NCBI GenBank assembly: GCA_025200525.1
Contig: CM045762.1
Span: 85,516,117 to 85,580,116 of the forward strand
Reading direction: 5' to 3'
DNA length: 64,000 bases
Source: Camellia lanceoleosa
Lineage: Eukaryota > Streptophyta > Magnoliopsida > Ericales > Theaceae
This document shows, in pieces, positions 1-10,573 of the stretch. The position numbers and the translations under genes were made by a program. The stretch's first letter is position 1. Every line of letters begins with the position of its first letter. The notes below the pieces were generated by a model that saw only the letters and a list, made by a program, of their open reading frames with translations, did not search any database and was not told where the DNA came from.

Positions 1-1650
1 GAGTCTGATTAAAAATCTGAGTTGTACCGATAAATTTAAATATAATTAATTAGGCTCTAATGAAAATCAATTAGACTAATTAAATTATGTGGGATTTACG
101 ATTAGTCATAATTAATTCAACGATGTGCTAATTGAAATTTATTAAGATTAAATGATGCTTAATTAAATTAATCCTAAATATAAATTAAATTGTGGAGGAA
201 TCTAGAACTAAGGGTGCTAATTGTGGGTGTGTGTATGCACTAAGAAATCTGATTGTGATGTGTGTGTACGTGTAAGGTGTAGGCAGCAACTAATAGTTGT
301 ATAATATATTAATATATGTGAATTTAAGAAAGTGTGTAGTTTGCATTCGGCTGAAAACAACATTTGAAGGAGAAAGAAAATGGGGAGAGGAACAACCGAG
401 AGAGAGAGAGTGGGTTTGTGTGTGTGTGTAGGCTGCTGGGAACAAAAGTAAGTCAAGGAAAAAGCTATGGATTAGAGAGGGAAGTGAAGAAAAGAAAAGG
501 GAAAGTAAAGGAGAATCAAGTAAATGCTGAAATTAAATATTAAGGTATGGATTTATGCTTAATTTTTATAGAATCCTTATGTTATACTTGAAATTAAGGA
601 TGAAATGGGAATCAATAGCAAGAAGATGAAGGAAAATTAGCTTAAGAATAAGATTAGGGAAATTAATATGAAAAGGGTTTCATGCATGTGTAATATTATG
701 ACTATATGTATTTGGAAATTAATTAGTTAGAGTTTGATTTATTTTGTTCTTTACAAATTGAAACCCATACTTGCATGCATGTTGAAATTTCAAGACTTCA
801 AATTTAATTCATGTGTAAAAATTGATAAGTTTAAATTTGGATGTGTTATGAGGGAAATTAATTTAATCTAAATTTGGCTAAATCAAGAATTAAATTATGA
901 TTTGATTTTGAACATAGAAAATTAGTTGGTTCTTAATTTCATACATGCAAATGCTTTCCTAAGAGTCATATAACTTCAATTTCATGTAAATTAAAAGGAA
1001 TTAGTGAAAGAGTGATAAAATTGAATTAGATTCAAATTTATGAAAATTGATTATTTGGGTTTGATGTTGTGATTTTGCATGAAATTATGCCTAAATGTTA
1101 CATGCATGGGAAAAATCTACAAGATTAATACTTTAATTAGACATGCATTATAAAATTTTAAAGTTTTGGAATTTTAGTTCATGTCTAAAAGGTTTATGGA
1201 TTTGAATTAGGTTCAATTTTGAGAATCATTCTTAATTTGAGAGTTGATTTTGGAATTAAAGGGAGTTTTGATTTTATTATGAAAATTAGGAATTTGTTTA
1301 ATCCATGCATGTGATTTAATGTAAAAGGTTTGTTCCATTTAAGTATATTTTAGAAATTGAGTTAAGTTGAATTTCTAATAAATTGATTTGTGTAATTTAT
1401 AATTAAGTTGATTTTGTTATTAATAATAAAATTGGGCCTATTTGTATTGCATACATCATGGATTTTGAGGGATTTGGATTAATTCAATCTCATATTTTGA
1501 AAAGAAAAATGAAATGTTTTATAAACATCAAGTTTATGGAAAATTAGAATTAATCCTAATATTAAACAAAGTGTTGATTTTATAATTAGATTTTAATCCA
1601 TACTTGTAATTTGAAATTTAATTTCAATTTTAGAATTTCAGAATTTTCGT

Positions 1651-1760
1651 TGTTCGCTCGAGCGAGGGAAGTCTCGCTCGAGCATGAAAATCAAGCTCCC
1701 AGTAGTTTTTCAAATTTTACAGTTCGCTTGAGCGTCCAAAGTGGCGCTCGAGCGAAGACC
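1651..1760. repeat. CGCTCGAGCG palindrome cluster 1 (4 sites)
   Basis: Four copies of the 10-bp palindrome or one-base variants lie in about 110 bp. The 'ctcccagtag' spacer that accompanies the palindrome in the other LTR clusters lies between the second and third sites. Confidence 0.85.
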
Positions 1761-2465
1761 CCATTTTCAGTACATTTTGAAAAGTTGCATTTAGTTCATA
1801 TTTTTATCCTCATCTCTTTCCAATGCATTCTAGACATAATTTATGACTCAATAAAGATTAATAAGTTACTAATCAACATAGATTAATTAGTTAAGGAATG
1901 AACCATTGATCTTGTGGTAATTGTTTAAGAAGCCAAGTAAATGATCAATCTATTTGGAAAAGAATGACTTAGTAATGAAAGAATATGTGAATTAAGAACC
2001 CAGTTTACTTAATTGAGAAAGAATAAACGTAGTAGAACTTCGGACTATACTGACTAGAGACTTGAAAGGACAAGTTTAAGCAAGGGAGTAATATTGTATT
2101 TCAATGTGTATATGTTATATGTTTGTGTAGGTCACGCGTCATTGTCTACCCGATTTATCTGATATATCCAGTCTGTCTAATTTGCCTCTGCAGCCCTCTG
2201 TGAGTAATAACTTTGTAAAGTTATGTTCAATGTTATGTATTTTCAGTATACTATGATACGAAATGATTGATTCTTTGAAAAGCTATGATATGTTGGAAAT
2301 GAATGAATGAATGTCCAGTTTTTCTGAAAAATATATGTGGCACCCTTAGTCCGGATGGCCCTCGGCCGAGGGTAACAATACCATGGCCTATGGCCCTTGC
2401 CTGGGGGTAACAATACCATGGCTACTTGCGCGCAAGATATGGACCTTTGTGGTCGTTGGTACCAA

Positions 2466-2535
2466 CTTTGTTGTGGTCTTAGGACCTGCCTGTTGTGGTC
2501 TTCGGACCTGCCTGTTGTGGTCTTAGGACCTACCC
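2466..2535. repeat. Three tandem 22-bp hairpin units in the LTR
   Basis: The unit TGTTGTGGTCTTCGGACCTG and its TTAGG variant repeats three times in tandem. Each unit holds GGTC-TTCG-GACC or GGTC-TTAG-GACC, a 4-bp stem with a 4-nt loop. The homologous LTR position in the copies at 11200 and 31900 carries different short hairpin repeats. Confidence 0.8.
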
Positions 2536-3204
2536 GATCTGATAGCTAATGGGTGTATCACATATGATCTTATGCAAAATCTGAGTTTGATTATGAATAT
2601 GAGCATGTATCTGAATTTATTTCTGATTGGAAATCTGAATATGCATAAGACTCTATTTCTGATAAGACTGTGTTTCTGATATAAACTCTGATTTCTAACT
2701 CTGTGATGGACATCATTCAATAAACCCTTTACTCTGTTATTATTCACTGGGCTTTAGCTTCATCAGATATTTATGTATGTAGGTGATCGGTAGCGTGGCT
2801 GCTTAGAGGCATCTGTCTAGAATCTGTCTTGTCAGCCAACTAATGTGCCTCTCGTGGAGGTTCCGAATGTGTCAAGTGGTTATTGCTTAGTAACTTAAGG
2901 TTTAAGTTCGGTTTTCGTGTTTGGTTAAGCAAGTCTTCGGTATTTTGTAAATAGGGCTAAGTTCCTTTTTGGTCTAATCTGTGTATATATGGTGACTTAG
3001 AGTTAATGTGTATATATGTATATATAAAAAGTTTAAAAATTTTCTGTCTCATATAAGTCTGCACAGCTCAATGGACGTTGTATATTATTATTTGCTTCCG
3101 CTAGCCCCTAATATTTTGTTAATCTGTTCAGAGGCCGTAGGTAATCCTCAGATTACTGGCCGGTTACGGTGCCAAACCTATAGGGGCGGGTTTGGGTCAT
3201 GACA

Positions 3205-3921
3205 CTACCTGAACACACCTATGCTGCTAAACCGACTGAGAAAACTTCATAGCCAACACCAGAAAACTCCAATGCCTATGCTGCTGCAACACCCCTGCTA
3301 AACTTGACATTGCAGCTCCAACACTTGCTGCCGAAGACAGATTATCACCCACTGCCACCACTATCTCTTCTGCTGCAACTCCATAGCCAACACCGCTAAC
3401 TCACACCCACTACAGCTCCACACACCGACCAAAACACCGACCAACCGCTGGGACACCTCCATACATTAAGAAGAAGTTCACCCCTCAAATTCTCACCCGA
3501 AGAGGAGCGCTCGAATGAAAACCAGACAGATCTAGATCAACTTTGACACCCATGTTTCTGGCCAAACAAAGCATCGAAACTTCTCCACCAACCTGAACCA
3601 GAGTTCACCCCTCAAGCTCCTACTCGCAAAAGAGCGCACCAATGAAGATCCAGGACGTCCCCTGATGAATCAGCTATAGTGGCCCCAAGTCACCAAAACA
3701 AACCAACCGTAGCAACACAAAACACACCTAGGTGGGAGAAATGTGGGAATCAAGTTTATTGGAGGAAAAAACTAACAAACGAATGCCCGAAAGAGCTAGG
3801 CCAGCCGACCGCCATAGCCGAAGGCGGCGGCTAGCCGGCCCAAAAGAGGCCTGGGGAGGAGGTTTTTGGAGAGAGAGTCTTAGGTGTTTGGTTGTTGGAT
3901 GTTTCAAGTGTTAACATGAGT
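3205..3921. other. Unassigned GC-richer segment between the LTR and an inverted-repeat element
   Basis: About 700 bp, richer in C and A than its surroundings, with repeated short phrases such as 'ttcacccctcaa' (about 3478 and 3605) and 'catagccaacacc' (3248 and 3383). Short open frames exist on both strands, but none shows a recognisable domain. It could be the remnant of a non-LTR or MULE-type element or decayed host sequence; I cannot assign it. Confidence 0.4.
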
Positions 3922-4377
3922 ATCAATTTAACCCCTGCCATCACATTCCGTCTACAATTGGACGAAATGTGTCGATGTGGCACCAAAATTCATTTGGAAT
4001 TTTATTTTACCCAAATATAAAAAAATTAAATTTAAATATTTAATAAATAATTTTTTTTGTCTCAACAATGAAAAAATTAAATTTTAAATAATATATACTT
4101 TGCAAAAATATAATAAAAAATATAAAAATTCTCATTTTGAATTATTTTGAGACTATGAAGGATGGATAATTTGACAAACATGTCGTACCCTATAGCGATT
4201 CCAGTTTTTCCTTTTTGTAATTGTTGTACTCCGGACTTTGGTTCCGTGGAGTTGGTGGTTGTATACCTTATTATCATCCTTTAATTCCTTATGTTTGAGT
4301 TTTAGAATGTGTTGGGCGTGTTTCGAACAGGTGGGTTGAGTTTCAGTCTCAAATGTAGTTGCCCAGGTTTTTGGTGT

Positions 4378-4737
4378 TACGCTCGAGCGGGTTATTCTGC
4401 ACTCGAGCGGAGTTTGGTTTTTGATTGTACGCTCGAGCAGGCCTTCTTGCGCTCGAGCAGGTTTACACACTCCCAATATTTCGTGCCTCTGCAAAACTTC
4501 TGCAGGTGTGTTTTTCACACTCGAACGGGTTTCTTTACGCTCAAGCGGTCGCGTTCGAGCGGGTAGTACTTTGTCTGTGAAAGTTCTAGGAGGGGGAAAT
4601 CTAAGCTCGAGCGGACTGGTTTTCGCGCTCGAGCGGATGTACTTTATTCTTATGTCTTGGCGCTCGAGCGTGTCCAGATTTTTGTGCTTGACGCTCGAGC
4701 GTTCTATTCTCCGCTCGAGCGGGAGTGTCGTATATTA
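4378..4737. repeat. CGCTCGAGCG palindrome cluster 2 (12 sites)
   Basis: Twelve perfect or one- to two-base variant copies of the palindrome are spaced about 15 to 60 bp apart, with the spacer 'cactcccaatatttcgtgcc' and 'gcaaaacttctgc' between them. The array ends just before GTATATTA (about 4730) and a CT-rich tract, the likely LTR promoter and transcript start region. Confidence 0.9.
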
Positions 4738-5649
4738 GATGGCAGCTACACATTTTTGAATCACTTTTTACACTCACACTCTCTCTCTCTTACTTTTTAA
4801 AAACCAATTTTGAGAGCTTCTCTCTCTAGAATCTCCCTTCTCTCTAGGGTTTGATCTAGTTAGAGTGTTCCCCTATCCTTCGGCCTTTGTAAAAAGTGTG
4901 TTAATCGTCAAGAGCTTCGTTTTGATCCGAAAAGTTTGGAGTTTGGAGCACTTTGGTTTTGGTCTTTTTCTCCATTCGAGCTCTAACTTCGAGGTAGGGA
5001 TATCCTACTCCATCTTATGAACTTTGTCTTTGGATTTTAGTATTTCGATATGTTGGGGGTTATTGGGTAATTTTGAGAAAGTTTGGGGTCATTGTGTAAT
5101 TTTCAAAAGAGGGGTTTTCAAAGTTTAAAACCTTTATGTATGTAATACATTGGAAAATGGACTTGGTGTTAGATTGTTGATAAAAAAGGAACCTTAGGGT
5201 TGGTATTGTGAATTTGGGAAAAAGCCCTAATTGCATGATAAATTAATTGGTATAATTAATTTTGGGAAATGAGAAATTGAATAGGAAATATTCAAATTAG
5301 AATGGTATGGGATTAAATGGTGTAGTTGGATTAATTTATCGCTCACCTAGGCAAATGTTGATAATTTATCCATTTGGTGCATTTATTTTCTGTTTAGAAA
5401 TAACTGCTTTGGGCTATCGGTGGAGGATAGTCTTGATTGTTGTAGACAATGTATGATGATTAGGCAAACGAGAACTAATCAATTGAAAGTGTCATCGAAT
5501 ATGATTGTGAAATAATACATTAACCTTATGTATTGATTGAATGTATATATGATCTGTGTTTATATACATTGTGTTGTGTAGGAGGAGATAGGGGATGTAC
5601 TCCACGGTTTAGGGGAAGATAGAGGATGGACCTTTAAACTGGAAATTGT

Positions 5650-5850
5650 TGATATTGATACAACACTACAATGTGTATCAATTGTGAAATATGGAAGTGT
5701 TTTGTTACATTGATACAGTACTAAAATGTGTATCATTTGTGAAGTGTGAAAGTGTTTTGTTATTTTGATATAGCACCAAAATGTGTATCATTTGTGAAGT
5801 ATGAAAGTGGTTTTTATGCGTTATTGATACAACACAAAAATGTGTATCTG
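5650..5850. repeat. About 60-bp tandem repeat with GATACA...TGTATC palindromes (4 units)
   Basis: Four diverged units each read 'ttgatacaacactacaatg' followed by TGTATC and 'gtgaagtatgaaagtg'. GATACA and TGTATC form a 6-bp inverted repeat in each unit. The same array has 2 units at about 35655-35750 and 3 at about 43130-43265 in the LTRs of the complete family 2 element. Confidence 0.85.
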
Positions 5851-7527
5851 TCATGAATTTTGAACCTAATTGAGTGATGAGTTATAATCTCATTAAGTTA
5901 TTTGGGCCAGGTTCTGAGCCTTGTTTTCAAACTGAAAGTTAAATAAGAAATGGAGACTGAAATGTAACATGTGCATGATTGCTATGAAACTGTAATATGA
6001 CATGAGTTGGAATATAAGTGTGGGCCATCTATCGAATGCTATTATTTTAGTTATTGTTTATAGTTGGTTTAGTATATTTCTACTGGGCTGTGGCTCACCC
6101 TATATGGGACATCATTTTCAAGTACAAGTAGCATGCCACCTCCAAGGACGTAGCTTGGGAGGCTTAGTGGCTGGGATTACTTTTGTTGTTTTGTTGTATT
6201 ACATGTATATCAAGCAAGGGCTTTCTTTGTATAGAGTTAGCACTCTCTTTTTGTAACCAAGTGTTGACTTGGAAAGTTGTAAGCCTATAGGGCATTTACT
6301 TTTATTGTCAACATGTAATACATTTTGTAATGATTACTCTGATGGAATATATTTATGCTTTATTCTCTTATGTCTAAGCATGATATTGTTGGTTGATTTA
6401 TGGGTTTATTTTAAGAGTGTTACATACCCATACAAGTTACTTACCGACGTATGATATTTCTGTATACATACCAGGTACACAAAATACGTATTCAAATTTT
6501 TCTTTCTTAATTTTTGGCCTATCCAAACATATCATATATATATCTAAGCCATGCCGTACCTCAGTCGAAAATAATATTTTTCTTCTACTACAAAGATAAA
6601 ATTCTTTTTACTAAACTTCTTTTTCATTTTTAGTTTTGTGCTTAGTATGGTTTTAAAATTAAGTTATGGTTTATAAATTATTTAATATAAAATATTTAAT
6701 TTTATCTTATACCTATGCTTTTGGCATTAAATGTCAATTATATGTTGGATTTAATAAATTAAACCATTTAATCAATTTTTATATTATTTCAAATTAAAAA
6801 TAAATATTTTTTTTACAAATGTATTAAACCATACCCGTACTCGTACTCTACTTTTTAAAGATTTTATCATGTCGATGTACTCATATCGTACCAATACTAG
6901 TACTCATACCTATACTTGTTCTTCATAAGTCTCTAATTATCTTGAGTTAATCATAGAAAAACTTATTGAGCCGAAAATTTCTTAACTACTGTGTGTGTGT
7001 GTGCTCGTGCAATTGTAACTAGTTTATTATCCAAATTAATTTCAATAGAATTGATCGACTAATAGTAATTTCAAATTTGAGTGGGAAATAATTTTCAAAA
7101 TTCAGTAAGTAATCGGTACGGGTACGACATGTTTGTCAAAATATCCATACTTCATAGTCTCAAGATATTTCTAAATTAAGACTTTTATATTTTTTATTAT
7201 TTTTTTGAAAAGTATATATATATAATTTAAAATTTAAATTTTTCTCATTATTGAGATAAAAAAAATATTTATTAAATATTTAAATTTAAATTTTTTATAT
7301 TTGTGAGGCAAATTGATTTTTAAGGCATAGTTTGGGAGGGTAAAATGACTATAAATAAACTTTAGTGCCACGTCAGCACATTCCGTCCAATTGTAGACGG
7401 AATGTGACAGCAGTGGTTAAATTGATCAATTTGTTAAAAATTCATGTACTAAATTGAAATAAATTAAAGTATGGAAGTCAAATTGAAAAACATGTGATAG
7501 TTTGAGAGGTAAAATGATATTTTCTCT

Positions 7528-7806
7528 ATAATTTTTGTGGTTTTTAGTTATGATCAATTATGGTGTTTGTCATAACTTGGTTATTACTTTATGATCTATT
7601 GTAATTGTTATTTTAATTATGACTGAAGATATTTTGATTATATTTCAAGTGATGTTTGATATGACTTATTTTAGTATTAATTATGATTCATTATGTTTTC
7701 ATTATGATTGAAAATAATTTAATTATGACATTTATGATGTCAACAGTATAAATTATTATAATTTCTATATGACACACATTAAAAAAAAAAATATGCATCA
7801 TAGAAG
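7528..7806. mobile_element. Left-truncated MITE related to the copy at 28931-29284
   Basis: The body is rich in GTTATGA/ATTATGA phrases. Its right end ('attattataatttctatatg' then 'acacac' and 'atgcatcatag') matches the right end of the complete copy at 28931. The matching left terminal repeat is missing beyond 'ctataatttttgtggttttt'. Confidence 0.55.
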
Positions 7807-8784
7807 ACGAATACAAAAAAATTCAAAATCTATTTATAGTTTTTATAAAGTTACTTCAAATCTATTTATAGTTTTTATAAAGTTACTTCGATTTTCTATT
7901 GGGATAAAGCAATTCGATTTTCTTGGGTCAACTAGAGCTTTCTATCAAGTGTCTTTGCGACACCTGTTAATAGTGGGCGTGTTAATATTGAGGTCATATT
8001 TTAGAAAGTTTGCTATTTTAATTAATTTTTTAATTTTTTGATGAAAAGTTGTATTTAAAAAAATAGATGGATATTTTTTAGTTTTTTTTTTTTTTTGAAC
8101 TGGATTTTTTTAATTGATTTAATGGTTGTAAGAGAAAAAGTGAATAATTATGATTTACACGTAATATTTTATTTTTATTAATTATTTTAATTTATTTTGT
8201 CTTTATTAATTATTTTAATCCAAATAACCCTTCTAAATAGGGCTGGGTATCTTATAACTATAAGTGGATTGTAAGAGTGTAAAAAAATATTTTGAATTTA
8301 GTGATAAATATCTCAAAATCTATATTTCTTTTGTTCTTTTTTTTTTTATTTTAATAATTGAGGGGCACTTGTTAAGAAAATCATTCAAACAATACCTGTA
8401 GTTATTCCGTTATGGATAATTACTAGCACTTATTGACTATATTTATTTATTTACAAGTTCTAAGGGAATTCATTTTTATGTATGTACCTCTTGTTTTAAT
8501 AATAATGAGAGTATGTTTAAAGTTTTTAGAAGGGTTTTGTATTTGTAAGATGATCATTTAGTACTGATAACGATACTGAGAAAATCATCAAAGTGAAATG
8601 ATTGGGACATTGGCTTTTCTTTGAAAGTTTTAACTTATTTTTAGTTTATTTACATTAAAATATGATGTGAGAAGTGTAAATAGTTTAGGTAAATTATTAA
8701 CAGGTTCTAATAGTTGGATTTAATTTTTATCAAGGCTTATTGAAAATAAGTTCTAGTAAAATTATCATTAAAAATAATTTTGTA
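7807..8784. other. AT-rich intergenic sequence with one 32-bp tandem duplication
   Basis: A unit reading 'aaatctatttatagttttta' and on to 'cttc' is present twice in tandem (7825-7889). The rest is A/T-rich without recognisable coding sequence or a clear repeat family. Confidence 0.6.
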
Positions 8785-9041
8785 TGACGATTTTTTGCAT
8801 ATGTCGTTAAAAATTATTAATTAATGACTTTTTTTGTCACAATTTTTGTAAATTGTTGCTAAAACTTACAATTAGTGACGTTTTTCTGTCACAAAATTTT
8901 CAAACTGTCGATGAAAGTTGAAAATTAGTGACTTTTTTTATTACAATTTTTTTAAACCGATGCCAATTGATGACATTTTGTGACAAAATTTTTAAACTAT
9001 AGCTGAAAATTAATAATTAGTGACTTTTTTAATAGTGGATG
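8785..9041. mobile_element. Remnant of a CACTA-type transposon end
   Basis: Repeated units of about 60 bp carry 'ttagtgactttttt...gtcac' and end at 'tttttaatagtgg' (about 9040). Read on the minus strand, the end is CACTATTAAAAAAGTCACTA, a CACTA terminus followed by repeated subterminal motifs. No partner end was found, so this is a fragment. It is distinct from the CACTA element at 9876. Confidence 0.55.
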
Positions 9042-9436
9042 AAAAACGATATTAATTTTCACAAAACCTATTAGATAATAAATCCACCTATTATAATTTG
9101 TACGTAATATTTTTTTAAAATATTTTTAAAATGATAAATTTATTACTAGACATTAGAATAAAACTTTTTAATGAATAAGTCTACTCTATGAAAATTATGA
9201 ATATTTTTTTAAAAATATTTTAAAATTCATAAAAAAAAAGTATTTTGAATTTAGTGTTAAAGTGTCAATAAAAAAAATAAAAAATAAAAAAAATAGTGAA
9301 GGTGTCTTGAAATCTATCTATCTTTTGTCTTTTTTTTTTTTTTTTGAAGAATGATTCATCCCCACATAAGCACCCCATCTGATGTAATGCCATGCTTGCT
9401 TACTCTATAACGTTGAATTTTTACTGGTAAAAAATT

Positions 9437-9737
9437 GGAGTTATTTATATGAAGACTCTCTAAATTATTGAAAAATATTAATTTGACTCCCTAATTTATA
9501 AAGTGCATAAATAGATTCCCTAAACAATTGAGAAGTATTGTTTTGCCTTTTAAATTATAAAAGTAAATAAATGAACCTCCTAAACTATTGACGTATTTTA
9601 CTTTGACTCATTCTATTATGAGGTCTAATTTGTACGTTTTTATAATTTATGAGTTTATTTATACATTTTTATAATTTAAGAGGTAAAAATAATATATTTT
9701 TTAATAGTTTTAGGACTCTCCATATAAATAACCTAAA
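9437..9737. mobile_element. MITE with long imperfect inverted repeats
   Basis: The left arm starts GGAGTTATTTATATGAAGAC. The right arm, reversed, starts GGTTATTTATATGGAGAGTC, and similarity continues about 100 bp inward (phrases like 'ctaaattattgaaaaatatt' and 'tataaaagtaaataaatga'). About 300 bp, no coding capacity. Confidence 0.65.
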
Positions 9738-10573
9738 CAACCGTCGATGGAATACTTTTATGGAAGAAATTTGTAGGGATTTAGCACTGGCCTTTCTTTT
9801 TATATCTTATAATCACTTTTTAACAATATCTTTATAAAGAGAATAATGTTAGAATGATTATAATACACTACAAAAAAATTACACTTTTGACAATAAAAAA
9901 ATGGTCGCTAAAAGCTAGTAGTTGGTCACCAATACCTTTCGGCAACAAACAAATTTTGTCGCCATGTTTGTCGCTAATCCTTCCTTGCTAAAAGTTTTTG
10001 GCAACAAAAATATTGTTTTGTCTCTGAAAATTAATTTTGCCAACAAAATAGTTTGGTCGCCAAAGATGATATTATTTTATTAGTTTATTTGATTTGTTGC
10101 CAAAAAAATCTATTGCCAAGAAAGTATTCGTTGCCTAAAGAGCTTTTTCGCGATAAAAATTTTTGTTGCAAACAAGTACTTTTGGCAACCAACTAAATTC
10201 GTATCCAAAAGCTATCAATTGCAACAAATTAATTTTATTGCTAAAAATAACTTCTTTTGGTGACTAAATAAATTCGTCGGCAAAAGTAATGAATTGTAAT
10301 AAAATTATTTTCTTACGAAAAAGTGAAATTTTGTGGGGTGATTTCATGACCAACCATTTTTGTTGTCAAAAGTCATTTATTTTTCTAAATTACTATTACA
10401 AAATAAAATTGAAATTTTTGCCATTCTCAAGCTATGACTTGTAATTGCAATACTCATTCATCCAAACAAATTATAAATTTATACTGTAACAATCAATTAA
10501 ACTCAAGCATTTCTAAACTCAATACTCATTCAATTAAACTCAAGCATTTCCTATCAACATACGTTAGCTCTCC

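Larger units (their letters stand above)
1..3204 (+). mobile_element. Ty3-type LTR, family 1 (3' or solo LTR), truncated by the window start
   Basis: The right end reads GGGTTTGGGTCATGACA. This is the reverse complement of the TGTCACGACCC terminus of the LTRs at 10574, 17783 and 31282, so this copy runs on the plus strand. Shared landmarks include the AG-rich stretch near 395-412, a palindrome cluster at 1651-1760, and the 'actgggctttagct' block near 2747. No tRNA primer site follows position 3204, so this is a solo or a 3' LTR rather than a 5' LTR. At more than 3.2 kb it is longer than the 2.5-kb copies, so it is a diverged subfamily. The left end and target duplication lie outside the window. 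Confidence 0.8.
4191..6424 (+). mobile_element. Solo LTR, Ty3 family 2, TSD TACCC
   Basis: It starts TATAGCGATT and ends GTGTTACA. It is flanked by perfect 5-bp duplications TACCC (4186-4190 and 6425-6429). It is colinear with the LTRs of the complete element at 34246-43810. In order it has a palindrome array, a TATA-like site, a CT-rich leader-like tract with 'ctctctagggtttgatctag', a GATACA tandem array, and the conserved 'ggctcaccctatatgggacat' region near 6090. No internal domain remains, which fits deletion by LTR-LTR recombination. It sits inside the arm of the element at 3922-7427. Confidence 0.9.
3922..7427. mobile_element. Non-autonomous DNA transposon with about 270-bp terminal inverted repeats, split by a solo LTR
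   Basis: The left arm (3922-4190) and right arm (about 7118-7427) are inverted copies. Both contain the block ATTCCGTC...GACGGAAT near the tip, 'tttaaatttaaatatttaat' in the middle, and 'gacaaacatgtcgtaccc' at the inner end. After subtracting the LTR at 4191-6424 and one target duplication, the element is about 1.27 kb with no coding potential. Long arms and a short core resemble MULE or foldback elements. A target duplication could not be fixed by eye. Confidence 0.7.

Noticed and set aside
4378..4737. Regularly repeated CGCTCGAGCG considered as a CRISPR-like array
   Set aside because: Repeats are only 10 bp, spacers vary in length and are themselves repeated, there are no cas genes, and the DNA is a plant retrotransposon LTR.
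8785..9041. Considered as a partner end of the CACTA element at 9876
   Set aside because: Its subterminal motif (ttagtgac) differs from the ttggcaac motif of the 9876-28917 element, which already has matching ends and a target duplication.
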